This document shows positions 32,211-43,273 of a stretch of 64,000 nt of DNA, one piece after another (the stretch's first letter is position 1; each line of letters starts with the position of its first letter). The translations under genes and the position numbers were made by a program. This stretch comes from Durusdinium trenchii (lineage: Eukaryota; Sar; Dinophyceae; Suessiales; Symbiodiniaceae): contig CAXAMN010006491.1 in assembly GCA_963970005.1 (NCBI GenBank), positions 126,291 through 190,290 of the forward strand, in the 5' to 3' direction. The notes under the pieces were generated by a model. That model made no database searches. It was given only the letters and a program-made list of their open reading frames with translations, and was not told the origin of the DNA.

Positions 32211-32523
32211 AAGGGTAGGTGTTTATTGCTTGTTGCCCTTGGAATCTGATCAGTGCCATTTTTGGGGTTTCAGAGCAAACTAATCAGCGATGGCCATGGC
32301 CATCCATGGCCCATTCAAAACTCAATTTTCCTTTGCAGAAGTTGTGGAGATTCCAATGAAATATGATTCCAAATGAGTGCATTTTGGGTGGCACACTGGT
32401 GTCCCTACCTAGTTTGATGAGGCAATTGGACAGAACTGGTCAACTCAGATGTTCCAAGGTTCGGGCAAATTCAGCCAAGATGCAACTCTGGAACAGCTGT
32501 GACGTCGTCTGGTTGGACACGCC

Positions 32524-33643
32524 ATGTCGACCCTGCGGGTTTCGGCCCTGTCCGGCGAAGCTGTGGAGCTGTGGAGCCGTGACGAGCTGCGTGCCATCGT
32601 CGAAAGTGAGCAACCGGTGAGGGAACTGAAGAAGTTCCTGGCAGCTGCAAAGAGCACCTCCAGATTCCGGCTCAGACTTCTAGACACGGAGAGTGAAGAG
32701 TACCACGACGATTCTCCTTTGACTCTGCCACTGGACCTGAGGATGGTGATCTTGAACTTTCAACCTCTTGATGCAGTCGCCACTCAAGACTTTGTTTCCG
32801 CATGTGCAGAGAACTCCTTGACGAAGGTTACACAAATGCTTGAATCTCTACAAGATCCCAACGCGACAGTCGGAAAAAAAACGAACAGCCATGCATGCAG
32901 CAGCTGGGAATGGTCATTCAGAAGTGGTAGAATTGCTGTTGGAGGCTGGCGCCGAAACCAATGCTGCAATGCAAGATGGAGAAACAGCTTTGCAGCTGGC
33001 AGCGGCTGGTGGCCACTGGGAAGTAGTGCAATTGCTGCTTGAGAGTGAAGCTGACAAGAACGCTGCCATGCACAATGGTGAAACAGCTTTGCATGCCGCA
33101 GCTCAGAAGGGCCACTCGGATGTTGTACGATTGCTCTTGCAGTTTGGCGCTGACAAAGATACTGCGACGGGAGTCGGCACGACAGCTTTGACTTGGGCAG
33201 CTGGGAATGGCCACTGGGAAGTAGTGCGATTGCTGCTTGAGAGTGGGGCTGACAAAGATGCTGCGACCCATATCGGCGCAACAGCTCTGCATGCAGCAGC
33301 GGTGAATGGCCACTCGGAAGTGGTGCGATTGCTGCTTGAGAGTGAAACAGACAAGAATGAGGTGATGCACAATAGCATGTCAGCCTTGCATTTAGCAGCG
33401 CAGAATGGCCACTTGGACATTGTGCGATTGTTGTTGGAGGCTGGAGCTGAAAAGGATGCTACATCCAAAATGGGTGAAACAGCTTTGCATGCTGCAGCTC
33501 GCAATGGCCACTTGGATGTTGTGCGACTGCTATTGGATTCTGGCGCTCGGAAGAATGTTACATCCAAAGCTGGTGCAACAGCTTTGCATGTAGCAGCGCA
33601 GAAGGGCCACTCACAAGTGGTCCAGTTGTTGGGGAGGGGCTGA
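32524..33643 (+). pseudogene. Ubiquitin-like/ankyrin-repeat protein, one frameshift
   Basis: ATG at 32524, TGA at 33641-33643. Residues 1-80 form a ubiquitin-like domain (STLRVSALSGEAVELWSRDE; then ELKKFLAAAKSTSRFRLRLL; then LDLRMVILNFQPLD). A short linker, DFVSACAENSLTKVTQMLES, is itself ankyrin-like. Seven full 33-residue ankyrin repeats follow, typified by GETALHAAARNGHLDVVRLL, plus a partial eighth. Ankyrin arrays bind protein partners; no specific one can be named. A run of eight A at 32874-32881 shifts the frame between the N-terminus and the repeats: one extra A compared with a single reading frame. That may be a real lesion, a sequencing error or a copy-specific change. There are no introns over 1.1 kb, unlike neighbouring genes, which suggests a retrogene. 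Ubiquitin-like plus ankyrin is a common dinoflagellate build. Confidence 0.85.
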
Positions 33644-35021
33644 GCAAGATGTCACCACTCCCAGTTTTGCAGAAGCCGACGTTCATGCGTATTTTGATAC
33701 CTGGATTGGTAGCCCTGGTGTGTCGAGTTTTGTGGGGCTTACGTGGAAATGAACCTTCAAAACCCTGAGGTATTTCGTTGCACAAAATTCTGAGGCTCCG
33801 CAGAAGAAAGTAGATCTCCTTTTCTGCACGCCGATCGACCGTTATCAGGGCACCCTGATGGAACCGGATTAGCGCAGCGTCTCTGTATGTGATGGACTCG
33901 CTGTTTCGGCTGTGTTTTGGACCAGTGCCGCTGGCAGCCGACGATTGGGTGGATTGGAGGACCGTTGATGGACGCACTCCAATTGATGCACTCCTTGACA
34001 ATCCTCATGGATGTGGAAAGCCACGTAAAACCACCGGCTTGTGAACATTTGTTGGGATAGAACTAACTGATTGTGAGGAGTGCATCTAGGTGAAAAAGCA
34101 CATCAAACAACATAATGAGCCATTGGATTTGTTTGATTCCTGGGTGGTGAGGGGTGCATCGCGATGACTGGTACAAGCGAGCGATGAAAACTTTGGGAAG
34201 GATATGAATCTGAAAGATGATCTCGCAGTGGGGGTGTGAGACTTGCGATGACTTCGATTGGTGGCTCCACTCAGCAACGGTCACTCCTTTCATAAGAATT
34301 GCCAAAGAAGACATCCTAAGTCAAAACGATAATTCAGAGGGAAGTTCTCAAGACACATCCCCACATCAGCCAACCTCACCTCTAAATTGTCTCTTCACAA
34401 TATGGTCAAGATCAGAATCCACAACATCACATCCTTTTTCACATCGTTTCACCGAAACTAAGAAGCCCTTCCCTTGTCGTTTGGAGGCCATCCTGACGCT
34501 CATCAACCGGAACCGCCGAGGGCCCCAGATGGCGAAGAGCGCTCCTCAGTAGCTCCTTCTCAAAGGAAACCCTATGCAATCTTTCCATGGTCTTTCCTTT
34601 TCCACCAGTAGTTGACGAAACAATGACCATAATGTCCAGCAGTGTCACCATTCAGCAGTTCAGGATCATACTGTAAGATTCTATATTCCTTGCTCGGCCT
34701 CCTGGGTCTCGCCAAAACTCCCGCTGGGCTGAGTATGTATGTTTCGACTGGGGAGCTCCGCTCCACACCCCTTGGAGCAACCCTGGCGATACTTGCCCCT
34801 TTTTCATCCTCTTTTTTCCAAGCTCGATGGATGTGTCAAGAGCGAGCTAACAGAGAAATGACATCATGTCAACAAGCACCAACCAAGCCTTGACAAACTC
34901 CATTGCTTGCTTGTTTGGTTTTTGTTCTAAGTCTATATTCTTTCCATTTCTTTTAGCCAGATGAACTTCCACGATCGCATTTGATCGCAGTAAACCTCCT
35001 TTTCAGCTCCGAGGATCGCAG
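33644..35021. other. Non-coding stretch
   Basis: No gene supported on either strand. Local GC falls again after the ankyrin gene. Confidence 0.35.
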
Positions 35022-35122
35022 TTGGAGGAGCTGGAGTTGAACCTCTGGACTGATCTCATCGAGGCGCCAGTCTCTTCGTCGTCGGCCGGGGTGATCCTCC
35101 TGCTGGAACGAGCACACACCTG
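35022..35122 (+). CDS. Probable exon, unknown gene
   Basis: Acceptor CGCAG, then LEELELNLWTDLIEAPVSSS then SAGVILLLERAHTW, then donor G|GTGATT at 35123. Clean splice sites on both sides and good coding character. The acidic and hydrophobic pattern suggests a helical segment. Gene not identified; the next exon is probably 35224-35379. Confidence 0.5.
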
Positions 35123-35223
35123 GTGATTAAATGGTGTTGTTTCGTGGAAGACCTTGGAAGACCCAGTCACCTTCTGAACTCCCAAATCGAGAGGGCTGCT
35201 GGTTGGGACGACACCTTAAGGCA

Positions 35224-35379
35224 GAAACCTAGTAGAAGCACTGCACCTACGGTTTTGTCCGAGGCAGAGGATCCCGTGCGGGAACTCGAGCTCCTCCCCG
35301 AGGCGGAAGCGTCGCGGAGCCGGCGTCGGTTGGGTATGCTTGTTGCGAGGCAGTTGTTTGTTTCCACACTTCCAGGGTG
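35224..35379 (+). CDS. Probable exon, unknown gene
   Basis: Acceptor AAGGCAG, frame KPSRSTAPTVLSEAEDPVRE then LELLPEAEASRSRRRLGMLV then ARQLFVSTLPG, stop TGA at 35378-35380. Alternating acidic and basic, helical. Likely the last or a late exon of the gene that includes 35022-35122. Not recognised. Confidence 0.45.
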
Positions 35380-35705
35380 AGGACAGATTGAAGGGATTCC
35401 AAGGTCATTTCATGTGGTAAGCGGTTAGATGGAAGAAGACAGAGTTTTGTTTCACCCATTCGTTTCCACATGAGATTCTCCAAAAAACACATGGATCCCC
35501 CAAGCATTTCGTCGAAGAGTAGGTAGTTGTTACTACGCTGGTTCAGAGTCCATTTGTTCCTCTGTTCAGAATGCCTTTTTACTCATTTTGCTCTTTGGTT
35601 TTTGAATCAACTTTCACTTATCCTTATCCTGGTGTTCGAGGCTTTCGGTGACATAAATTAAACATGAGGGGGTCACTTCAGCTTCCCTTGAGCCACCTGT
35701 GCCAG

Positions 35706-35783
35706 GTACGGCGCTTGTCGGTCCGCGTGCCTCTCCTTCCGGTGCGCTGGGGGCGGATTGCCGTGACCATGGCCGTTCGCCAG
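35706..35783 (+). CDS. Exon-like piece
   Basis: Acceptor GTGCCAG, then VRRLSVRVPLLPVRWGRIAV then TMAVRQ before a stop. Short, basic and GC-rich compared with the flanks. Not recognised. Confidence 0.3.
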
Positions 35784-35834
35784 TAGACCGACAGGTCGAC
35801 CACGGAATATGCGGTTCATTCCAAAAGACCAGGT

Positions 35835-35984
35835 CCTACTGGTAGTGTTGCTATAGTGTGGCTACTAGTAGCGATGCACTTGTTACTAGTAGCAAACCTT
35901 GCTCCTACTAGTATGGCCAGGAGCTACTAGTAACGTCCTTGCTCCCAATAGCGATGCCCTTTGTTACTAGTAGCGATGCACTTA
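35835..35984 (+). repeat. TACTAGTA palindrome cluster B
   Basis: Perfect core at 35861-35872 and four more core or half-core sites. The spacers read GATGCACTTG, CCTTGCTC, GGCCAGGAG, GTCCTTGCTC, GATGCCCTTTG and GATGCACTT. Spacing between cores is about 20-23 bp. Confidence 0.9.
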
Positions 35985-36394
35985 ATAAGTCCTTTAACAT
36001 GGTGGGAGATTATCAACTGGTCCACCCGGGGTCTCAATGGAGTCCGCCCGGGTGTTCTCAACAAGTCCCAAGTCACCAGACCGTTAACGCTGCACAGGAC
36101 ATGGAGAGATGTTCTTCCAAACCCAAAGATGATCAATGTGTTCTCACTCGCGGATGTGATAGATTCCCAATGGGATGTTTCTCTTCTGTGAGTATCAGCT
36201 GGCTTTGGATCCAAGCTGCAGCTAAGCAGCTTCAAAGGTGAACATTGAGGTGGAAAAAAAGGTTTGGGTGTTCAGCAGGAAATCCAGTTACAGTAAAACC
36301 AAAACCTTACGGTGTTACAGTAATGATGTATCCATTTGGATACACACTTTGCCAAAAAACATCAAAAAACGATCGACACTTTGCCACCCATGAG

Positions 36395-36560
36395 TTCACA
36401 CGGCGCTTGTCGGATGGACACCTCACGCCGTCTCGACGCCTTCGCCAGGCGTGGCAGCACTTCGGGGACCTTTGCCCCTTGCTGGAGGACACCGGAGATC
36501 CGAAGAGTCGCACCAAAGGACCAAACCCGACCAAACCCTTCCGGTCAGGCGAACGTTCCC
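36395..36560 (+). CDS. Exon-like piece, unknown protein
   Basis: The frame reads FTRRLSDGHLTPSRRLRQAW then QHFGDLCPLLEDTGDPKSRT then KGPNPTKPF. Strong coding composition in an AT-rich region. Ends not defined. Could belong with the exons at 36996-39300. Confidence 0.4.
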
Positions 36561-36995
36561 TTCCTTTTGTGTGCGCACATGTGTGTGTGTGTGTGTCAGA
36601 TAGGTGACATGCATTGCAGATACATTGTGATAGCTACTTCAGGTGATTGACCCGTTCACTATTTTTGGAACGACGGCTGCAACGGCTCTTCGTTCCCAGA
36701 AATACAAAATATATTGACATCCCATATGCAATAGTTCAATGTATACAGCTCATATAGTCCATGTAGTTATGTTGATGGCATTTCGGTGGCCGTGTGCATA
36801 TGCCCATCCGTGTCCCGCTGCGCCCAAATGTGAATAGGCTAAACTCTACACATACATGCAGGTTGTGCGCAAGCGTTCTACCCCACTGTTGAAACGCTGC
36901 GTTCTACCCCACTAAAGAGGACTATGATTAACGTTTCATGGGCTACTTGTTCAGTGCATTTCCCCAAACCTCACAGGATTGCCGCTTCCCCGCAG

Positions 36996-37117
36996 GAGCT
37001 CAATTTCCTCTATGACCAGGACGTGGCGCTCAATGCGGCGGAGCCCCTGATGGATGTGGAGGATCCCAGTGAGGAGGAGGAGATCTTGGTCCGGGGAGCC
37101 CAGTTTTGTCCGGATCG
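36996..37117 (+). CDS. Probable exon, unknown gene
   Basis: Acceptor CCGCAG|G, frame ELNFLYDQDVALNAAEPLMD then VEDPSEEEEILVRGAQFCPD, donor CG|GTGAGG at 37118. The exon starts with G after AG and has a strongly acidic middle. Good splice sites on both sides. Family not recognised. It could be part of the same unidentified gene as 35022-41508. Confidence 0.55.
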
Positions 37118-37429
37118 GTGAGGGGCAGGTGGCCACCCGACTGAGCCGACGGGGAGGGAGGGACGGTCCACCGGTTTGTGAAGACAAATCAGCTTTACAA
37201 ACAAGGATCGATCCTGCAAGCTATTCGAAAACAGATGAAAACAGGTGGTGTTTGTCGCGCTGGTCCTTCTCAATTGCTTCTTCCGTGAGTTCTCACCTTG
37301 AAACCATGCGTAGGTTGTGTGTTGCGCGTTTTGGAATTCTGCCGCAACTTGGGAGCTGAAACTGGATGAGCTCAAAGCCTCTCTTGGCCACGAGCCGGGT
37401 CGGTTCTATTTTCTTTTGCGCCCAGCCCT

Positions 37430-37530
37430 GTGAACTGAAGTTGAAGCAGCTTGAGCAGGACGGCTTGCCAAACAGGGTGATCAACTACTATGCTCTCTCA
37501 CGGTTTCTATGCTTTTCGTGATGGCTTTGA
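37430..37530 (+). CDS. Exon-like piece
   Basis: Frame CELKLKQLEQDGLPNRVINY then YALSRFLCFS. Short and bounded by possible splice sites. Weak on its own; listed because the neighbours are also exon-like on the same strand. Confidence 0.3.
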
Positions 37531-37934
37531 CCTGAACTGTTCCCTACGGGTCCTACCGCACTTCCGGGCGCCCAAGATGGTCGGGCCGCAGCGTGCCTCG
37601 CCGAGGCACATCGGACCAGGCACATCTACAGAGATGCTGTTTGGAGCCTAGTGGTGCTGAAATCTCCAGGTCTGACCTGAAGCATGCTGGGTGGTTGAGA
37701 TCTGAGCCCTTTTTCATTCGTCGTGTGAACGGATTAGCCTACCCAGTCTTGAGTCCTAAAATGCCTCAAACTTGGACCATTGACCTTCATCCATTCCTTC
37801 AGTTTCCTTCTCATCAACCCTTCAGTTTCCTTAGCAGCTAGGCAGGGCAACCACAACAAACAATAGCAAACAAAAGACAGTGCGGACGACCCAAAAGAAC
37901 CACCCTTTGCCGCTTCAACCCGGATGGAATCCAC

Positions 37935-38055
37935 CATTTGCCGCTTCAACCGAGGTCCGTTTTGCTCAGGATCTGCACCGGGGAGGTTTCCGGGAGCTGG
38001 CGGCCAGCTGCCCCAAGCTGCGAGTGCCCTGGCTGTCATGGCTCGGTGCTGGTTT
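37935..38055 (+). CDS. Probable exon, unknown gene
   Basis: Frame ASTEVRFAQDLHRGGFRELA then ASCPKLRVPWLSWLGAGLK. High GC and a balanced composition. An upstream imperfect direct repeat (CCACC(A)TTTGCCGCTTCAACC, twice between 37900 and 37950) abuts its start. Not recognised. Confidence 0.4.
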
Positions 38056-38774
38056 GAAGATGGGTCTACTGTCTACTGTTCTGGATGCTTGTGAATGCGT
38101 TCTTCCTGCGAGCAAACCGCTTTTTTCTTTCAGCAACGCATGGTATAACTATGTGGCTTTGATTCCCATAGGAATTGTGACAAAAAGGATCATATAAACA
38201 GGCGCTTCCATGTCTGAGAGTTTCAGCAAAGGTAGAAGTTGCAACCCGATTCTCTTGCAACTGATCTCTCGGTGGAAGCCCAGGGGCCCTGTGTTAGGAG
38301 GTTTGGAAAGAACCTCCCTAGAAGAGGCAACTCGTCCAATGTCCGAAGAAATCCAAACCTGCTCAATGAATGGAATGGATAACACTTTGGGGTTGGTTTT
38401 CCCACTCAACAAGAACAGGTCTTCAGTTCGGTGAACCTTCATCTTCCGAAAGTGAGGGAGTCAGGTTCACCCTGGCGGCATAGCTTTGCTTGGTGCCAAA
38501 TTGGGCTCCAAAACGATGGTTCCGCTGGGCAGCACATGGCAGCACCAATCTGTAGAGCTTTCAAGTCTTGAGGACCTGAGACCCTTCCCGACCCTTCCCT
38601 TGTTGCTTTCCAAATGAAAGACCTCAAAGAGGAGCCCGCTGCAGTCCAGTGGCCACTGCCGCACGGCCGAAACTGAAAGGTGTATACGGCATTCGGAGGA
38701 TCTCCTCGTGTCTCTTTGTGAAGCTTCATAAATGTGATCCGCTGTGTCATTCGAAGCTACCTGTGGCTTTACAG

Positions 38775-38902
38775 GTGATCCGCTTCAAGATGTGGGACAA
38801 CTCCTTCGGCTACCACAGCGCCCCTGCGAAGGATGGGGCGACCGAGTTGGGGTGACTTCCGACCAGAGAGACCACCTGACGCGCATCACAAGTGACGCCA
38901 AG
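38775..38902 (+). CDS. Probable exon ending at the cluster-C intron
   Basis: Acceptor TTTACAG|G. The front half reads VIRFKMWDNSFGYHSAPAKD then GATELG. The back half, in the next frame, reads GVTSDQRDHLTRITSDAK and runs into the exon at 39033. The switch falls in a run of four G near 38866-38872, so either a base is missing there or the gene is decayed. Family unknown. Confidence 0.45.
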
Positions 38903-39032
38903 GAAACTAAAATCCTTCTTGTTCCTAGTAGCAAGAATTCTACTTAGTAGTATACATATTAGTACACAATGCTTTTTGTTCCTAGTAGCGATGCTCTTGT
39001 TACTAGTAGCTTCTTGTTCCTAGTACGCCAAG
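38903..39032 (+). repeat. TACTAGTA palindrome cluster C, acting as a 130-nt intron
   Basis: The 14-mer ACGCCAAGGAAACT occurs at 38895-38908 and 39025-39038, bracketing the cluster. Splicing AAG|GAAACT... to ...GCCAAG|GAAACT removes exactly 130 nt with GA-AG borders and leaves one copy of the repeat in frame (SDAK-ETEALNGYLQ). Inside are CCTAGTAGC and TACTAGTAGC cores with the spacer words TTCTTGTT, GATGCTCTTG and TTCTTGTTCC. Confidence 0.65.
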
Positions 39033-39062
39033 GAAACTGAGGCGCTGAATGGCTACCTACAG
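39033..39062 (+). CDS. Small exon after cluster C
   Basis: Reads ETEALNGYLQ and ends CTACAG. It joins in frame with the exon ending at 38902. The next downstream frame (39068-39358, IPVFGSVRRTEPQPARLDMI then CLVAEILADLLTSAVSVQ) could be its direct continuation or a separate exon. Confidence 0.45.
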
Positions 39063-39184
39063 ATCAGATGATTCCAGTCTTCGGATCCGTTCGCAGAACC
39101 GAGCCACAGCCTGCACGCTTGGACATGATATGTTTAGTCGCCGAGATTCTTGCAGACTTACTGACTTCGGCTGTGTCTGTACAG

Positions 39185-39300
39185 GTCACCGCTGGTGGCT
39201 CTCAATATTACAAAAGCGCAGAGAAAACCAACATCGACACCCTACATGTTGCCTTTTGTGTCAGACCATGTCGGACCTTCAGATGGATCTCGGCGCGTCG
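39185..39300 (+). CDS. Exon-like piece
   Basis: Acceptor GTACAG|G at 39180-39185, frame VTAGGSQYYKSAEKTNIDTL then HVAFCVRPCRTFRWISARR. Same strand and style as the preceding exons. Not recognised. Confidence 0.4.
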
Positions 39301-39359
39301 CGTGACAGGAGCAGGTTTGCATCAGTTGGAGGCAGCGGCTTTTTGTGGTTTCGTGTGAA

Positions 39360-40767
39360 AAAACGCCAATAGAGATGATTGACTGGCAGCTCGTGAGGCT
39401 GGTGAAACAACCCTAGATCAAAAAGTGAATCCAATCCCACCCTTGTGATCATTTGTGAAGGTCACTTTAGCGTTTGAATGACCCTGGGAATAGATCGCTC
39501 AGTGAATCCCTACCAAAAAGATCCAAAGAGCTTTGAAATCTCTTCAGGCATCACCACAGACCACGGATCTAACGCATTTCTCACAATGTTCTCACAGATG
39601 GTCGCCCTGCGGCTCACGTGTCAACATCTACAGATCGGGCAGAGCGTACGCAGGATCTTTACCTACCCGGTTCAAACATTGCTTTCAGAGTCTGTAATTA
39701 TTGATAAAGGACTTGCCATGAGTGAGGCTGATCAGAAAGTGGAGTTCGCGCCACTTGTATGTGTCCAAGCTGCCCGTGCTGCAGGATATCAGAAATCTGT
39801 CCCAGCCCCTCTTGAATAAACAAGATCGTGACAATATCACGGCGCGAAACAACATGCCATCCTGCTTTCTTCGGGAACAAAAAAACACAAAAAAACCACA
39901 CACACAACACAACTCCTCAAATCGAACGAAGTGTGGAACATGAAACCCAACGAAACCCAATTCCTTGTCTCAGGCGTCCCATGGTCTCCCTGTCTTTGGT
40001 TTCTGTCCAGGCGATCGGATCACCCCATCAGGCGGGAGGGCGGGCCCGGAAAGCATAGTGAGTATAGCATAGTATAGCTGCCCTTCAAGCAGATTGACAG
40101 TCTCACAAAATGAAATCATGACAGCAGTCATGACAGCATATATCATTTGGTGTAGGAAATGATGCACCTCTTTATAGAATCCATTTCTGTTGCTAAACAT
40201 GGCTGTATCTTGGAGGTCGTGCCTGACAGAGGGATCAGCAAATCTCTTCCCCCTGGGCACTTCTATTGTTTTGGCATTTAGGTTAGGTCAACTTGCATGA
40301 GCCAGAAATTTTGGATTGAAAGATGAAGACAAGCTTAGGGTGATGGGGCTCAAAGAGGCCTAGTCAGGCTTAGGATCCAGGAGATCATTGCCTTTTCAAT
40401 GTACAGGTTTCTTGAGGCAAACATGTTCAATGAGCAGCAGCTGCATTAAACATCAACCTTAACATAATAAAGCTCTTTCAGTTGCTGCCAGTATTCTGGA
40501 ATCAGGCCCATCTAACCGTCATCATCCACTGAGACCAGGGTGCGGGACAGGTGCAACTTCAAGGTATCCACTCAGAACATCTGAGACATATACCATGGTC
40601 ACCGATCATATACCCCAACGTTGACCGAATGGTGACTGAAGCATATTTCATTATGAACATATATGAACTATGATGATATATGTCTCAAAATCGTGGCTCA
40701 ATGGATCTGCGTCCATGTTCCTTAGCCATATGGTGCATGTATGTTTTTTTCGATATATGCTCCAAGC
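39360..40767. other. Non-coding stretch
   Basis: Probably intronic. A short possible exon (MVALRLTCQHLQ, 39600-39635) has acceptor and donor-like edges but is too short to support. Confidence 0.3.
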
Positions 40768-40869
40768 ACCCCCAGCCGTGGCGCCGAATGCCTCGGCCTG
40801 GCGGAGCTCGTCTTAAGGCCCTTTGCCCGGAACGCAGAGGAGAACAACGCCACCCGGACCATGTTGCAG
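40768..40869 (+). CDS. Probable exon, unknown gene
   Basis: Acceptor CCAAG, frame TPSRGAECLGLAELVLRPFA then RNAEENNATRTMLQ, possible GC donor at 40870 (CAG|GCGAAC). The frame would otherwise stop at 40879-40881. The helical, leucine-rich pattern is convincing as protein. Not recognised. Confidence 0.45.
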
Positions 40870-41409
40870 GCGAACGGATGAAGGAAGCGAAACCTTTCAG
40901 TTGGAATATTTTGGATATCTTGAAGACATCAAGACACCTGAAGGAAACCAGAACCTCAACTGGGTACCCAATATACTGAGTTCCATCAATTCATGGACCA
41001 AGCGTGAAGTGTGTTGGACCAAGTGAGCCCGTCCATGGACCATGATGGACTAAGTCTTCATACAGGTGGATGGGACACAGACACAGTTGTGTTTGTCGGC
41101 GATAGACGAACGATGACTCCAACTGGTGGTGAAGGAGACTGAAGCCTCCAACTCTGAAGATAGGAAAACGCTTGGAGACAGATATGTTTTGGTGGAAACG
41201 CTTGGAATCCTGCGAAGTTTGGAGACAGCAATCCTCGAGGCAAGCATTATCTGTGAGTAGAACCCCACCCTAATGGGCAAAGATAAAGCTACGCTACCTA
41301 TCTCCCTACTTCCCTGCCTCCCACCCAACCAACCATAACCAACCCAGGAATCTCCCCAACCTCATGGGTGACTGTGAACATCTCTCCCGACTTCTTTTGT
41401 ATCGTCCAG

Positions 41410-41508
41410 GCACGTGCAGAGGTGGCACCGTTGCGGAGCTGGACGGAGGAGGAACTGGAGGCGCTGCGCAGAGTGCAAAACGAAACACGCGCCAGAGAGC
41501 TATCGGTG
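41410..41508 (+). CDS. Probable exon, unknown gene
   Basis: Acceptor CGTCCAG|G, frame ARAEVAPLRSWTEEELEALR then RVQNETRARELS, donor TCG|GTGGAA. WTEEELEALRRV resembles a Myb/SANT helix start, but the domain is too short to call. Starts with G after AG. Confidence 0.5.
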
Positions 41509-42393
41509 GAAGGAGTTCCGGTGGCTCTCAGAGTTGAGTCGATCAGGTTGTAGCCGAGCCGAGTCGATCAGTACCGACCTCTTCCAACGGTGAAGTATAG
41601 AAGTAGACGTGCCCCATATTGGACCGCTCACCCGAAAGAACGGCGCGGTCCACATGCGGTCCACATATCTTCCATTTTGGACCGGGAGACACGATGGAAA
41701 GGGCTCGAGACTTCCAACGGCCTGGTCAAATCATCGGATCATCGCTGAAGGACATATATAGTTCTTGTACGCGAGGATGAACAAGACCTTACTCTTACTT
41801 TTCATGTTTCCTTGATTGATGTGGAATGATCCTCCCTGTTGAGGATTGCGTGGAATGATGATGATTTTTGAAACCTATCCTTCTAATATCAGTATCCTTA
41901 AATATTCTGTTACCAACCGCCAAAACGTGCGATGACCAATTTAGAAAGAGCGGACGCTCTTAGAGCGGTGGCAATTATCAGGAATGTTGCTGAAACCAGC
42001 AAACAATAGGCCTGCCTCAAAAACAAAAACCATGCCGCCTCAGTGTTTTAAATATTCTCAGCTATGTTGCACGTGTGCTGGAGACTGAAAAAAGCGATAG
42101 GCCACCCTTCAAAAGACGATAGCCCTCATGAAAGAACATACCCTGCCATCCTTGCCCAGAACTAGGTCGACATTCCTACGGTGTTTTGTATATGCATGCA
42201 CAAAATAGTTTGTGATACATAAACGGTTTTCTGGATTTGGATGCCACAGCTGGACAGTTCCGGCCTTGGATGAATCATCCAGCTGATATGTTCTCTTTGA
42301 TTCTCGGTTTGCTTCTGACAGGAGGGCCGAGATATCACAGAGGACGGGTCCCTTGTTTTGGCCCCAATGGGTCAATGGGATGGGTGACTGATT

Positions 42394-42477
42394 GCTACTA
42401 CTCGTAGTAGCGATGCACCTTGCTACTAGTAGCGATGCACCTGTTCCTAATAGCGATGCGCTTCGTACTACTAGCTT
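42394..42477 (+). repeat. TACTAGTA palindrome cluster D
   Basis: Perfect core at 42422-42433 and several degenerate ones (CTACTACTCGTAGTAG, CCTAATAGC, GTACTACTAGC). The spacers are GATGCACCTTG, GATGCACCTGTTCC and GATGCGCTTCG. Confidence 0.85.
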
Positions 42478-42893
42478 GGTAATTTTAGGGCTGGGACCAA
42501 CCGACAACCAGGTGGTGAATCCTTCTTGGACAGCCGAATGAACCGTGTCGCTGTCGAGATCACTCCAATCGGCGGACCGGGTAAATAGCCGAGGATGATC
42601 AAACTCAGGCAGGGTCCAATTAGAGTACTGAACATCATCACACAACTAATTAGCACTTGAAAGTACAATGTTTACTTGAACACTGGAAGTGCTCTTTAGT
42701 TCTGAATAATAGTTTCGCATCGAGTGAACTGATTAAGTGAACCTTCTTGGGAAGCATTAAGCGAACCTTCTTGAAATAGTTCCGGTTTCGTTTGCCTGGA
42801 TCCAGGAGGATGCCCTGGCAGCAGCGGCACGGGTCATGCTCCAGGCAAGGGGATGCGCACGCGCACCCTTCTGAGACCTTTGCGCTTCTGATT

Positions 42894-43040
42894 TAGCAAG
42901 AAGCTACTATAGGAGCAAAGGGCACCGCTACTAGGAACAAGGACGCTACTAGGGGCTCCTGGCATCACTACTAGTAACAAGAAGCTGCTAGAAGCAACAT
43001 AGGAGGCCATTTGGATTCCATCGCTCTTAGGTTGGAGGCC
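42894..43040 (-). repeat. TACTAGTA palindrome cluster E
   Basis: Inverted relative to B, C, D, F, G and H. The minus strand gives the spacers GATGCCAGGAGCCCC, GTCCTTGTTCC, GTGCCCTTTGCTCC, TTCTTG and GGCCTCCAACCTA. It lies 280 bp upstream of the helicase gene's first exon. Confidence 0.85.
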
Positions 43041-43273
43041 GTGTCAGATCCTATCCTTGCACGAGTCATCGAGGCATCCGCTGCGTTTTCCAGGCTCACG
43101 GCCCCAAAAAACCTGGTGGCCGAGCCGAATCCCGTTGAATGAAGCCGATAGACAGTCTTAGAATGTCTTAGACATGATAGAAAGGTTGCAGCTGTCTGAG
43201 GTCTTTTAAGGTCGTTATTTGCGCAGTCAGTGAAACTGATGTTGCTCATGGATGGTCCTTGTTTTTTCCACAG

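Larger units (their letters stand above)
41560..43273. other. Non-coding stretch with clusters D and E
   Basis: Intronic or intergenic. The TTTTCCACAG at 43264-43273 is a strong acceptor in front of the helicase gene's first exon and may be its spliced-leader trans-splice site. Confidence 0.4.

Noticed and set aside
32784..33567. Long minus-strand frames opposite the ankyrin gene
   Set aside because: They are antisense shadows of the 33-codon ankyrin repeats.
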